Assembly: GCA_964415795.1 (NCBI GenBank)
Contig: CAYQBN010000023.1
Span: 1-26,485 of the forward strand
Length of the DNA: 26,485 nucleotides
Reading direction: 5' to 3'
DNA from: CALITV01 sp964415795
Lineage (GTDB): Bacteria > UBP6 > UBA1177 > JAKLFG01
The notes under the pieces are model-generated. The model did no database searches, was not told the DNA's origin, and was given only the letters and a program-made list of their open reading frames with translations. This document shows positions 1 through 7,936 of this stretch, in pieces; position 1 is the stretch's first letter, and each line of letters starts with the position of its first letter. Position numbers and translations under genes: made by a program.

Positions 1-528
1 GATGCTGTCGTGCTGGTCGGTGGCACCACTAAGATCCCTTACATTCAGCGGCGGGTGGCCGAGTTCTTTGGGCGCGATCCGTTCCTCGGCATAGAAACCG
101 AGCTCGTCATTGCGATGGGAGCGGCGATATATGGGCACTCCTTGGTAGAACGGAAACAAAAGGAAAGCCCGGTGCTCCTCGATGTCGTTCCCATGTCGCT
201 CGGCGTCGGGACCATCGGCGATTTCGTTGAGATACTTATCGAGAAAAACGAACCTCTCCCACTGGAGCGAACGAGCATATTCACGAACGCTTCGGACAAC
301 CAGAAGACGGTTCGTATCGGCATTTATCAGGGGGACAAGACCAAGAAGAGCGAATCACACCTCATGGGAGAGATTGTCCTCACCGATCTGCGCGCCGCGA
401 AGCGCGGCGAACTCAAGATTCAGGTCACCTTCGAGGTGGACACCAACGGCGTCCTCAATGTGAAAGCGATGGACCTCGAGACGGGGAACCGGCAGAACAT
501 AGAGTTGAACATTCTCGGTTTGGGGTGA
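1..528 (+). CDS. Hsp70/DnaK-family chaperone, 3' end only, lacking the C-terminal lid
   Basis: The gene enters from outside the window. Reading from base 1 gives D-A-V-V-L-V-G-G-T-T-K-I-P, the end of the Hsp70 nucleotide-binding domain (phosphate-2 loop VGGTTKIP, then GAAIYG). It is followed by the hydrophobic linker VLLDVVP and a complete beta-sandwich substrate-binding domain (DNQKTVRIGIYQGD, ITFD-like VTFEVDTNGVLNVKA). The protein stops about five residues after the last beta strand, at NILGLG. In DnaK this is where the roughly 100-residue helical lid begins, so the lid is absent. Lidless Hsp70s are known and usually bind substrates with fast exchange. The next gene, four bases downstream, encodes a J-domain protein, its likely partner. 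The GTG at base 10 is an internal valine and not the start. Confidence 0.9.
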   Translation, partial: DAVVLVGGTTKIPYIQRRVAEFFGRDPFLGIETELVIAMGAAIYGHSLVERKQKESPVLLDVVPMSLGVGTIGDFVEILIEKNEPLPLERTSIFTNASDNQKTVRIGIYQGDKTKKSESHLMGEIVLTDLRAAKRGELKIQVTFEVDTNGVLNVKAMDLETGNRQNIELNILGLG

Positions 529-532
529 TACC

Positions 533-1429
533 ATGACGCACAACATCGGCATTTACCTGAGAGACGAGCGTTACCTCGCCTCACTGCGAGACTTTCTTTC
601 GCGCAAGATATCGGATGTGGAGGTGGTGACGATCCGCAGTCTGAAGGAGTTTCATGCGGAGGCGGAGCGTCCCCTTTCGGTCATCATCGCGGAAACCCAA
701 CTTAACGAGGGGATATGGCTTCGGGTCATCCCGGTACTCAAACGGGCGCGACACATCATCCTTCTCGCCTTTCCCGGAGGGCCCGAGATAACGGAAGAGA
801 TAGCCCAGAAGTACGGGGCTGAGAGGTTGTTCCGTGTCCCGTTCCCGAGCGGCGATCTGCTTGCAGCGATCCAGCAGATGCTGGAACGGGACAAAGAGGA
901 ATCTGTCGGGGCAGAGGCGCCGGTCGAAACGGTTGAAGAAATGGAATCGCTCTACAACCGTCTCAATGATCTTGACTATTATGCGCTTTTTGGTGTGGAT
1001 ACGGGGGCGCCAGTCGAAGAAATAAAAAAGCGCTACATAGAACTTGCACGCCGGTACCATCCCGACAAGTTCAGGAACGCCTCGGCCGAGGTGCGTACCA
1101 TGGCGTACGAGATCACCAAGCGGGCGAATGAGGCGTACTCGGTAGTGTCGCACCCCAACCGCCGCAAGATGTACGACCGCATGCGTCGCGAGAATCCGGA
1201 GACGAAGCGGTTCGATTTCAGGCTGAAGATGAAGTATGAGGAAAATCCTCATGATACCATAGTCAACAAACAAGCGCGCCGGTTCGTGCTCCTTGCCCAG
1301 AAAGCGATGGAAGAGGGGCAGTTCAAGCAGGCGTTCACGCAGCTCAAAATGGCCGACAGTATGGAGCCGGGTAACGATTACATTCTGAGTCTCATCGAAC
1401 AAGCGAAAAAAGGAACGGGGCAAGGGTAA
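533..1429 (+). CDS. J-domain co-chaperone with N-terminal degenerate receiver-like domain
   Basis: A 298-residue protein with three parts. Residues 1-120 have an alternating beta/alpha pattern like a response-regulator receiver domain. The position expected for the phospho-acceptor aspartate reads A-E-T-Q-L, so it is probably a pseudo-receiver. Residues 148-217 form a J-domain (DYYALFGV at the start, the HPD motif at 176-178, KMYDRM at the end), which stimulates Hsp70 ATPase. Residues 245-292 are helical and TPR-like. The ATG is four bases after the Hsp70 stop and is preceded by GGGGTGAT. It lacks the Gly/Phe and zinc-finger regions of true DnaJ, so it is a specialised co-chaperone. Its operon position makes the lidless Hsp70 the likely partner; that link is inference. 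Confidence 0.88.
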   Translation: MTHNIGIYLRDERYLASLRDFLSRKISDVEVVTIRSLKEFHAEAERPLSVIIAETQLNEGIWLRVIPVLKRARHIILLAFPGGPEITEEIAQKYGAERLFRVPFPSGDLLAAIQQMLERDKEESVGAEAPVETVEEMESLYNRLNDLDYYALFGVDTGAPVEEIKKRYIELARRYHPDKFRNASAEVRTMAYEITKRANEAYSVVSHPNRRKMYDRMRRENPETKRFDFRLKMKYEENPHDTIVNKQARRFVLLAQKAMEEGQFKQAFTQLKMADSMEPGNDYILSLIEQAKKGTGQG

Positions 1430-1430
1430 C

Positions 1431-2174
1431 GTGACGGGTACGCCTCTGGTCAAGAACGCCGTTCCCCGCCATGTCGCCATCATCATGGATGGCAATGGGC
1501 GTTGGGCGAAGAAACGGATGTGGAACCGCCTGCGCGGTCATCGGGAAGGCGCCGAGAGCGTCGATGTGGTCACCGAAGCGGCGCGGAAGGCAGGGGTCGA
1601 GTTCCTGACGCTGTATGCCTTCTCGACCGAAAATTGGAGCCGTCCTGCCGATGAAGTGAACGGGCTCTGGACGCTCCTTGAGGAGTTCCTCGAGAAGAAG
1701 CGTGAGAAACTCGTCAGAAATCGTATCCGTCTCCATTTCATCGGTCATCTTGAGCATCTTCCCGAGCGGGTAAGAGGAAAGGCACTCGAAGTAAAGCGGG
1801 CAACCGAGGAGCACGGCTGGGACATGACGTTGACGCTCGCGCTCTCCTATGGGTCCCGTGACGAGATCGCCTGTGCCACTCGGGAAATTGCCCGTAAGGT
1901 AAAAGAGGGCGTGATCGCGCCGGAAGATATTTCCGACGATCTCATAAGATCTCACCTGTTCACTGCCGATATGCCTGATCCCGATCTCATCGTTCGCACC
2001 TCCGGGGAACTGAGGGTGAGCAATTTTCTTCTTTGGCAGAGCGCCTACGCCGAATACTATTTCACCGAAACGCTGTGGCCCGACTTCCGCGAGAAGGAGT
2101 TCCTCGAGGCGCTCCAAGCGTATCAGGGGCGTCAGCGACGGTTCGGGAAGACCGGCGAACAGATCAAAGAATAG
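1431..2174 (+). CDS. uppS: Undecaprenyl diphosphate synthase (cis-prenyltransferase)
   Basis: This 247-residue protein makes undecaprenyl diphosphate from farnesyl diphosphate and isopentenyl diphosphate, supplying the lipid carrier for peptidoglycan and surface polysaccharide. Family signatures are intact: HVAIIMDGNGRW with the metal-binding Asp at 20, the RGHREG histidine at 37, FSTENW at 64-69, and RTSGELRVSNFLLWQ at 189-203 followed by the conserved acidic residue near 208. The length matches the family (E. coli 253). The start is GTG, one base after the J-protein stop, implying translational coupling; the SD is within the upstream gene's end (ACGGGGCAAGGG). Unlike many genomes, cdsA and dxr do not follow; a convergent gene lies 9 bases beyond its stop. 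Confidence 0.96.
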   Translation: MTGTPLVKNAVPRHVAIIMDGNGRWAKKRMWNRLRGHREGAESVDVVTEAARKAGVEFLTLYAFSTENWSRPADEVNGLWTLLEEFLEKKREKLVRNRIRLHFIGHLEHLPERVRGKALEVKRATEEHGWDMTLTLALSYGSRDEIACATREIARKVKEGVIAPEDISDDLIRSHLFTADMPDPDLIVRTSGELRVSNFLLWQSAYAEYYFTETLWPDFREKEFLEALQAYQGRQRRFGKTGEQIKE

Positions 2175-2183
2175 GCTCTTTCC

Positions 2184-2699
2184 TTAGAGAAGATGATCCG
2201 CGGTTATAATCCGCGGTGCAGGAAGCCTCACGCCGAGGATCTTCTCGAGGCTGTATCCCTGTTCACGCAACAGAGCCAAGTATCGTTCGTCCCGATCTTC
2301 AGGAGGAGAGGGAAGCGAATCGAAATCTGCGCCATGAAGGCCGGGGCAGGTCTTCAGGAGTTCGGCGCGCCATGTGGGATCGGAAAAAAACTCCGAGACG
2401 AATGGCGTCTCACGACACTGCGCTGGTTTTGCGACATGCACGGTGCACCGGTCACCTTCAAGAAAGGGACATGCCCGCGCCGCATTCTTTTTGAGGATGA
2501 GGTAGGGGAGATAGAGCCATCCGCCGTTCTCCTCGGCGATCTCGAGGACGACGAAATCGGTATACCGAGCGATGAGCGCTTGAGACGAGACACCAAGGTG
2601 TTCGGCGAGGAGGGCGATATCCTCAGGATAGAGGAAAACGGAGCCTTCGCCTCGACAACAAGCGCCGCAGCGGCGACAGGTAAAGACCTTATCTGTCAT
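2184..2699 (-). CDS. YkgJ-family cysteine-cluster (zinc/iron-chelating domain) protein
   Basis: A 171-residue protein with the N-terminal cluster C8-x2-C11-x2-C14-C15 (FTCRRCGACCRGEG) and later cysteines 77, 85 and 95 in ACPFL..DRCTVH..PAQCRETPF. This is the arrangement of the YkgJ/CxxCxxCC family, annotated as metal (Zn or Fe-S) binding and of unknown cellular role. The E-D-I-A-L-L-A-E-H-L-G segment after the first cluster is also typical. The start ATG overlaps the end of the preceding membrane-protein gene by 11 bases, so it is the last gene of the three-gene minus-strand operon starting at 4869. Confidence 0.85.
   Translation of the reverse strand: MTDKVFTCRRCGACCRGEGSVFLYPEDIALLAEHLGVSSQALIARYTDFVVLEIAEENGGWLYLPYLILKKNAARACPFLEGDRCTVHVAKPAQCRETPFVSEFFSDPTWRAELLKTCPGLHGADFDSLPSPPEDRDERYLALLREQGYSLEKILGVRLPAPRIITADHLL
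2198..2216. other. GC-rich inverted repeat at the convergent uppS/YkgJ-family gene junction
   Basis: CCGCGG at 2198-2203 and again at 2211-2216, separated by TTATAAT, can form a 6-bp perfect stem with a 7-base loop. It lies inside the 3' end of the convergent minus-strand gene, about 25 bases past the uppS stop. It could help terminate plus-strand transcripts, but neither side carries a clear U-tract. Confidence 0.25.
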
Positions 2700-3606
2700 C
2701 GGGTGCTCCGTTGGGCGCTTCGACGACGGGAACCATTCGGGTTCCCTCTTCCCGAAAGCGTTCGGTCATGAAGATCTTCAGTGTCGCTATCTCCTTTCGA
2801 TATTCTTCCTTCTCCAAGCCATACGATGCCCCTCTTGACGCGATGAGGCGGAGCGGGTTGGTCTTGTATTCCCACGGAAGAAGGCGTATCTTCGCGCCGC
2901 GTGAAGCAAGGAACAATCCATCGCGATCGGGGCGGGCGAGTGTGGCGAGCGACTTTTCATCGGGGGCGCCGATGAGGGCGTAGCGGCGATGAAAAGCGAC
3001 CTCGATGAGAAGGTTCCTGATATCCTGTTTTTTGGCGGCACTCATCTCGGCAAGGAGCGTTGGCGCCTCGCGGAGGATGTCGCGTAGACGCCGATCATAG
3101 AAGGAGGTGGTCACTGGTCGCTCACCGGAAACGGTAAGAAGAGAGATGGTGAGAGAGAAAGGCTCTTCTTCTGACATGCCCTCGTCGCATCCCTTTTGGC
3201 GGATGCACGCTCGAATGATCTCCGCCTTATCAGAAAAAGAACGATCGTCTCGTGTCACCAGCACCCCGCGCGGGCCGAGGTAAAGGTAGTCCCATCCGGC
3301 GATCGGCTCGTGCGAGAAGAACGATGCCGTCAGAGCGGTGGCATCGCGAACCGTCGCCCCTAGAAAGAGGCAACTCGCTATCCCGGCGATCTCCTCGAGA
3401 GAAGAAGGGGCGTTCGGGAGGAACGATGCTCCCGGTGGCGCATCAGTGCCTACCGCGGCGAGGGTTGTGCAGGATTCTTCGACCAGTCTGGTAAGCGGAT
3501 CGCTCCGGCGCGTAAGTTCGCGGACAACGACGATGGCAGCGAAAATAACGAATCCAAGGACGAGCGCTCCGGTTACGATCTTGAGGAAGCGATCGCCCGT
3601 CATCAT
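2689..3606 (-). CDS. Membrane-anchored protein of unknown function
   Basis: A 305-residue protein I do not recognise. It starts with tandem ATG codons (MMTGDRFLK), followed by one transmembrane helix at about residues 10-28 (IVTGALVLGFVIFAAIVVV). The rest is predicted periplasmic (or cytoplasmic, if the orientation is reversed). Residues around 220-290 (DGLFLASRGAKIRLLPWEY..NPLRLIASRGASYGL...IFMTERF) resemble only faintly the C-terminal part of AMMECR1-type domains; this is not a firm assignment. It lies 15 bases after the PpiD-like gene and overlaps the YkgJ-family gene, so the three are probably co-transcribed. Confidence 0.7.
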   Translation of the reverse strand: MMTGDRFLKIVTGALVLGFVIFAAIVVVRELTRRSDPLTRLVEESCTTLAAVGTDAPPGASFLPNAPSSLEEIAGIASCLFLGATVRDATALTASFFSHEPIAGWDYLYLGPRGVLVTRDDRSFSDKAEIIRACIRQKGCDEGMSEEEPFSLTISLLTVSGERPVTTSFYDRRLRDILREAPTLLAEMSAAKKQDIRNLLIEVAFHRRYALIGAPDEKSLATLARPDRDGLFLASRGAKIRLLPWEYKTNPLRLIASRGASYGLEKEEYRKEIATLKIFMTERFREEGTRMVPVVEAPNGAPDDR

Positions 3607-3621
3607 GGGATGATGTCCCGG

Positions 3622-4869
3622 TTATTCGCCGCCGCTCTTTTGAAAGACGGCAAGCCATTGGTCGTTGAATTCTATGGTCGCTTTTTGGCGCAGAGTTTTC
3701 AGATAGTTTTCCGTTATCTCTCGCGCCTTTGTCGATTGAAGGGAGCGGCGGATGGTTTCTTTTTCCGTTTCGAACTTCGCCATGTCGGCGGGGGTATGTT
3801 TGAGGATTCGCGCCACGACAACTTTGTCATCAACATCGATCGGTGCCGGTTGTGAAATGGCGGTCAGACCAACCGATGAGAAGAGGGTTTTGATGAGAGA
3901 CGGAGCGATACCGAGATCGGGAATATACTGTTGGTTTTTTCGAATACCGTTCTGGGCCAGGGGGGTCATATCCCAGTCGGGAATGTCCTTTTGGAGATTC
4001 TCCGTTTTGTACGAAGGGTTGGAGAGGAGCGCGTATGCCTTTTGCGCGTCGGCTTTCGCGAGGGCGGCGATGCGATCGTCGAGGACAAGTTCACGGGCGA
4101 TCTCCTCTTTAACCTCGTCAAAGGACTTTGTTGTTTTGTCTTCTTTTGTCCAGCGATCTTTGTGATCGTCGTAGAACATCTTGACGCGTTTCTCGTCCTT
4201 GGCGAGTAGGTCGCGGACCTCTGTCTCTTGAAATGCCTTGCGCAATTTCTCGATTGCTTCAGGTTTCATTCGGTTTTTTCCGAATACGAAGAACTGGGCG
4301 TCGAGCGATTCGTTGTTATTGATGAACTCCTCCTTCATCTCATCTTCCGAAATGTCCGCTGAATCGGTGAGGAATGCGCGCAGTCGTTTGGCGAGGAGAT
4401 CGCGGCGCACCTTATCTTCGTATGCGGTTACCGTCATGCCCATCTGGAACTGCACAAAGCGGTTATATTGGTCGCGATTGAACGCCCCGCCCTGTTGAAA
4501 ATACGGCGTCTCCGTTATTTCCTTGCGGATCTCCTCTTCGGTGACCGTGAATCCGAGTTTCTCGGCTTTCTGGGCGAGGAGCGTGACATCTACGAGGCTG
4601 TCGAGCGCTAGCTTGGCAATGTTCATTTCCTGCGCTTTCTTGGCGTTGAAGTCGGGAATCATCCGTTGGTAGAAATCGTAGTAGTTGTTGTAGAGAAAGC
4701 GGAACTCTGCCTGCGTTATCGTGTCTCCGCTGACCATAGCGACCCAGTTCGGCTGGGCTTGGCAACCCTGATCACCGGGACCGAAACTAATGACGAAGGT
4801 GATGATGATGGCGGCGAACATGAGGTACACGATGAGCGAACCGCTTTTCTTGCGGAGGTCGGTAAACAT
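3622..4869 (-). CDS. PpiD/SurA-N-type membrane-anchored periplasmic chaperone, parvulin domain not evident
   Basis: A 415-residue protein beginning MFTDLRKKSGS followed by a single N-terminal membrane segment at about 11-30 (SLIVYLMFAAIIITFVISFG). This is the classic PpiD layout. Next comes a SurA/PpiD N-terminal helical chaperone region (V-S-G-D-T-I-T-Q-A-E-F near 47, then A-L-D-S-L-V-D-V-T-L-L-A-Q-K-A near 88, G-F-T-V-T-E-E-E-I). PpiD is around 620 residues and carries a parvulin rotamase domain. This protein is about 200 residues shorter, and I could not find the parvulin signature in its middle. It is probably a foldase-like chaperone for envelope proteins without isomerase activity. SD AAGGGG lies about 7 bases before ATG. 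Confidence 0.82.
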   Translation of the reverse strand: MFTDLRKKSGSLIVYLMFAAIIITFVISFGPGDQGCQAQPNWVAMVSGDTITQAEFRFLYNNYYDFYQRMIPDFNAKKAQEMNIAKLALDSLVDVTLLAQKAEKLGFTVTEEEIRKEITETPYFQQGGAFNRDQYNRFVQFQMGMTVTAYEDKVRRDLLAKRLRAFLTDSADISEDEMKEEFINNNESLDAQFFVFGKNRMKPEAIEKLRKAFQETEVRDLLAKDEKRVKMFYDDHKDRWTKEDKTTKSFDEVKEEIARELVLDDRIAALAKADAQKAYALLSNPSYKTENLQKDIPDWDMTPLAQNGIRKNQQYIPDLGIAPSLIKTLFSSVGLTAISQPAPIDVDDKVVVARILKHTPADMAKFETEKETIRRSLQSTKAREITENYLKTLRQKATIEFNDQWLAVFQKSGGE

Positions 4870-4914
4870 TGCTAACCCCTTGACTTTACTAAAATAACAG
4901 CCAAAAACGGGCGC

Positions 4915-4943
4915 ATTCTAAACGGAATCGCGCCAAAAAGCAA
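4915..4943 (-). promoter_or_regulatory. Putative sigma-70-like promoter of the PpiD-like operon
   Basis: On the minus strand TTGCTT (4943-4938) is followed after 17 bases by TAGAAT (4920-4915), which matches TATAAT at five of six positions. Predicted transcription start is near 4908, giving a leader of about 40 bases. A small A/T-rich hairpin (4934-4950) overlaps the -35. The same TTGCTT hexamer recurs before other envelope genes here. Confidence 0.45.
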
Positions 4944-4969
4944 CTTTTTGAACCGGGCCGAATCGGAGG

Positions 4970-5881
4970 CTACTCGGCAAGGGGGTCCTCGGGGAGATCC
5001 TCCTCCTCTTCGGAAGGAGAGGAGGTTTCTTTGTCGGCGTCGCGCTCCAGCTTACCGTTTTCCCAGATCCCTTCCTGTCGTTGGCCGTTAGGGCAGGTAA
5101 AGACACCCGGGCCGCTGTATTTGCCGTTCTTGAATCCGCCGGTGTACTCGCAGCCGTTCGGAAAGGTGAGATGTCCCTCACCGGTGATGCGACCGTTCTT
5201 GAACTCACCCTCGTAGACTTTGCCGTCTTTGAAAGTGTAGGTGCCGCGGCCTTCTATCTTGCCGTCGGCGAAGGTGCCTTCGTATTTCTCCCCGGTCGCC
5301 GCGTAGGTCATGACGCCGTACCCGTGCTTGCGGTCGGCGACCCATTCGCCTTCGTAGCGGTCTCCGTTCGCGTAGGAAAAGATGCCGCGTCCGTGCCGCT
5401 TGCCGTTCTCGAACTCGCCGCTGTACTGTGTTTCGTCACGGTACCGAAAGGAGCCTTTGCCGTGAATGGTGTCGTTGAAGAATTCCCCTTCGTAGACATT
5501 GCCGTTCTTGAATTTCATTGTACCAAAGCCTTGCCGTTTGTCGTCCACGAACTGGCCGGTATAGACATCGCCGTTGGGAAAGGTGAGTGTGCCTTCTCCG
5601 TTGAATCGGTTGTTCTTGAACTCGCCCTCGTATACTTTCCCATCTTTGAAAAAGTACTTGCCGTGTCCTTCCATGAGCCCGTTCTTCGTTTCGCCGACAT
5701 ACTTGTCGCCGTTCTTGAAGGTGAAGGATTCATCGGTGAACAATGGCTCTTCCGACGAATCGGACGCCTCTCGTTCGCGATGGGAGGAACGGGTGGGATC
5801 GTCCTCGTTCACGGGGGTGGACGCGCATGAACAGAAAAGAATGCCGCCTAAGAGAAGAAGAGGAAAGGATGCCTTTCGCAC
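4970..5881 (-). CDS. MORN-repeat lipoprotein
   Basis: A 303-residue protein with a lipoprotein signal (LLLLGGILFCSC, lipidated Cys probably 19), an acidic linker to about residue 50, then nine complete 23-residue MORN repeats plus a partial tenth, each of the form Y-x-G-E-F-x-N-G-x-x-x-G-x-G-x-x-x-F-x-N-G-x-x. It ends in an acidic tail. MORN repeats form an extended beta-strand solenoid, often bind lipids or proteins, and in bacteria are mostly of unknown role. The start is GTG at 5881 with SD GGAGGTG four bases upstream. The repetitive DNA creates long open frames on the opposite strand that should not be annotated. The gene is monocistronic, divergent from the lipoprotein gene at 6006. Confidence 0.9.
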   Translation of the reverse strand: MRKASFPLLLLGGILFCSCASTPVNEDDPTRSSHREREASDSSEEPLFTDESFTFKNGDKYVGETKNGLMEGHGKYFFKDGKVYEGEFKNNRFNGEGTLTFPNGDVYTGQFVDDKRQGFGTMKFKNGNVYEGEFFNDTIHGKGSFRYRDETQYSGEFENGKRHGRGIFSYANGDRYEGEWVADRKHGYGVMTYAATGEKYEGTFADGKIEGRGTYTFKDGKVYEGEFKNGRITGEGHLTFPNGCEYTGGFKNGKYSGPGVFTCPNGQRQEGIWENGKLERDADKETSSPSEEEEDLPEDPLAE

Positions 5882-5911
5882 GACGCACCTCCGTGATCCA
5901 CTGCGGGAATA

Positions 5912-5940
5912 AGGATATTCTCGGTATGTTTCCTTGTCAA
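5912..5940 (-). promoter_or_regulatory. Promoter of the MORN lipoprotein gene
   Basis: Perfect -35 TTGACA (5940-5935) and -10 TATCCT (5917-5912) with a 17-base spacer on the minus strand. Predicted start is near 5905, with a leader of about 24 bases ending in the SD GGAGGTG and the GTG start. Confidence 0.6.
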
Positions 5941-5948
5941 AAATCTTC

Positions 5949-5976
5949 TTGCTTCCCGGAGGGAGGTTTTTATACT
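5949..5976 (+). promoter_or_regulatory. Promoter of the 6006 lipoprotein gene
   Basis: TTGCTT (5949-5954), 16-base spacer, TATACT (5971-5976, five of six matches to consensus). Predicted start is near 5983, about 23 bases before the ATG. The second paralogous lipoprotein gene has the same -35 hexamer. Confidence 0.42.
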
Positions 5977-6005
5977 TGATTTTGGCTTGTCACAAGGAGG
6001 TCAAC

Positions 6006-7916
6006 ATGCGTATGGTATTTCTTCCCACAGTGACCACGATTCTTTTTTTGTTCGGTTGCGTTTCTTCTCCTGACGATCCGATCGCTGAAGTCGGTGAAGC
6101 GTGTGCCGGCGACGGTGCCATCTGTTCGTGGGATCAGATCCGCGTCTTGCGGTGCGAGGGTGGTGTGCTCAAACTCGAGAAGAACTGCGCCGACGAGAAC
6201 AAGACATGCAAGGACGGCCAGTGCGCCGAAGACGAGCAGGTCGGCGATCCGTGTACCGGATCGGGCTCTGCCTGCGCGGGGCAGGTGCTCGTCGTGTGTA
6301 CCGACGGTAAGTGGGTCGTTTCGGTCGATTGCGCCGCCGAGGACAAGGTCTGCATCGAGGATACGGGCGGAGCCGTATGCCAAGAGAAGCCAGAGGTGGA
6401 TACCGAACCACAGCCCGACGAGAGCGGGGATGTGGGGCCCGAAGAGGTGAGCGAGGGGACGGAAACGGCACCGGATAGTGATGTGCAAGGGGGAGAGTGT
6501 AGTCCTGGCGAAACCGCCGAGTGCTACCACGGCCCGAGCGGCACGAAGGGTGTCGGCCCGTGCAAGGCGGGTACCGCGGTATGTGCTGAGAGCGGTTACT
6601 GGGGGCCGTGTGACGGAGAAGTTCTTCCTGAACCGGAGATTTGCGGTAACGGCATAGATGAGGATTGCAACGGCGCAGATGGTACACTCGAAACGGTCGT
6701 TGACTACGATGGTGATGGATTCACCTACTGCACCGGCGACTGTTGCGAGTTCACGACCGAGTGCCCGGTACCGAAGGCGGTCAACCCTGAAGCGGCCGAG
6801 ATAAAGGGCAACGGCGTTGACGACGATTGCAACGATAAAGTGGATGACCCGATGAGCTGTGACAATGGACTCATGGTGAGCGCCGATCCTGCCTCGAGCG
6901 CCGTGGCGCTTGCCAAGGCGGCCGGCATGTGCGAGCCGTGGTTGCTCTCGGCGGAACTCACGCTCGCCGGTACGCCGGTCACCGAACACATCGCCGATGG
7001 CCCTGAGGGAAGTCCCACCATAGACCGACCTTCTTTACCCTATCCCTACTACGATGACCAATATCAGACCTATGCGGTGCCGGAGAAGTTCGGCAACAAC
7101 CTCTACCCCAAGGAAGGCGTTTCGCTCGCGGTCCTCTCGACCGGTCCGTGGGACAATCCGACGCAGGATGCGGCAAATGCGACGCTCGAGGCAGGTGACA
7201 TGAAGACCGCCTCGACGGTCCCCGAGGACTGGATAAACCGTCAGCCGAACTGCGAGGTTCCCAAAGCCCCCTCTTGCGGCGGTCAGCCGCCCGATCCGAA
7301 CATTCAGAACTCGTGCGCTGGAAAAGATCCACTCGTTGTGCAGGATCCCATCATGCTCACGGTGCGACTCAAGGTGCCGAACAACGCAAAGGCGTTCCGG
7401 TTGAACACCTACTTCTGCTCGATCGAGTATCCGACTACCGTGTGCAGCAGCGAGAACTACAACGATTTCTTTATCGCGCTCCTCGATTCGACCTACAACG
7501 AGGCGAACCCGGGGACCCAGAACCCGAATCCCTTCGACAAGAACCTTGCCAAGACCGAGGAAGGGAATCCGGTCGGCGTCGATCTCGCGCCCCTTGGCGT
7601 CTTCAAGGTGTGCAACCCGCAGTGTGCGCCCATGCAAAACCAATATGCCCAATACTGCACTGGTGATTTCGAGATACAGGGAACCGGCTTCGAGTCGCAG
7701 ACCATGATGGGCGTTTGTTCTCAGAGCGGATGCACCGGCTGGCTCGTGACCGGCGGCAATGTGGTGCCGGGCGAGGAGATACGCCTTCGTTTCGCCGTGT
7801 TCGAACAGGGAACGGTCGCCTATGGCCCCGACCACTCGTGGGATTCGACGATACTGCTCGACAACTTCGAGTGGCTCACTGAGGAAACCAAACCGGGGAC
7901 GAGCACGCAAGAATAA
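6006..7916 (+). CDS. Surface lipoprotein: Cys-rich repeats, MopE-type metal-binding motifs, choice-of-anchor-L-like domain
   Basis: I place the start at ATG 6006 (SD AAGGAGGT, 5 bases upstream); an upstream ATG in frame has no role. The 636-residue product opens with a lipoprotein signal (FLFGC, Cys 18). Residues 29-125 hold two Cys-rich modules of about 43 residues. After an acidic linker come two MopE-type motifs (CGNGIDEDCNG at 213-223, GNGVDDDCND at 268-277) flanking a D-Y-D-G-D-G-F loop that could bind Ca or another metal. MopE motifs bind copper in Methylococcus; the ligand here is unknown. Residues about 285-630 resemble the 'choice-of-anchor L' adhesion-type domain (YNDFFIALLD, NPVGVDLAPLG, TGWLVTGGNVVPGE, LLDNFEW). 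It is probably a secreted or outer-surface lipoprotein. A paralogue lies at 19466. Confidence 0.86.
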   Translation: MRMVFLPTVTTILFLFGCVSSPDDPIAEVGEACAGDGAICSWDQIRVLRCEGGVLKLEKNCADENKTCKDGQCAEDEQVGDPCTGSGSACAGQVLVVCTDGKWVVSVDCAAEDKVCIEDTGGAVCQEKPEVDTEPQPDESGDVGPEEVSEGTETAPDSDVQGGECSPGETAECYHGPSGTKGVGPCKAGTAVCAESGYWGPCDGEVLPEPEICGNGIDEDCNGADGTLETVVDYDGDGFTYCTGDCCEFTTECPVPKAVNPEAAEIKGNGVDDDCNDKVDDPMSCDNGLMVSADPASSAVALAKAAGMCEPWLLSAELTLAGTPVTEHIADGPEGSPTIDRPSLPYPYYDDQYQTYAVPEKFGNNLYPKEGVSLAVLSTGPWDNPTQDAANATLEAGDMKTASTVPEDWINRQPNCEVPKAPSCGGQPPDPNIQNSCAGKDPLVVQDPIMLTVRLKVPNNAKAFRLNTYFCSIEYPTTVCSSENYNDFFIALLDSTYNEANPGTQNPNPFDKNLAKTEEGNPVGVDLAPLGVFKVCNPQCAPMQNQYAQYCTGDFEIQGTGFESQTMMGVCSQSGCTGWLVTGGNVVPGEEIRLRFAVFEQGTVAYGPDHSWDSTILLDNFEWLTEETKPGTSTQE

Positions 7917-7933
7917 GTCCTAGGAATAAGTCC
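7911..7933 (+). repeat. 13-base tandem duplication spanning the stop codon
   Basis: GAATAAGTCC occurs at 7911-7920 and 7924-7933, separated by TAG, so the stop codon and flank appear duplicated in tandem. It is the only sequence between two convergent genes. No strong hairpin was seen. Confidence 0.5.
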
Positions 7934-7936
7934 CTT

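Noticed and set aside
581..2117. Long minus-strand open frames opposite the J-protein and uppS
   Set aside because: Shadows of clearly conserved plus-strand genes; no family motifs.
4934..4950. CAAAAAG-CAA-CTTTTTG hairpin as a terminator after the MORN gene
   Set aside because: A/T-rich weak stem without a U-tract; it also overlaps the candidate -35 of the PpiD-like operon.
5081..5830. Long plus-strand open frame of 249 codons opposite the MORN gene
   Set aside because: It is the mirror of the repetitive MORN DNA; no SD, and the real gene on the other strand has repeats, a signal and a promoter.
5970..7910. Minus-strand frames of 339 and 291 codons opposite the first MopE-motif lipoprotein
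   Set aside because: Arg/Ala/Gly-rich antisense translations without signal or motif; caused by G/C-biased third positions.
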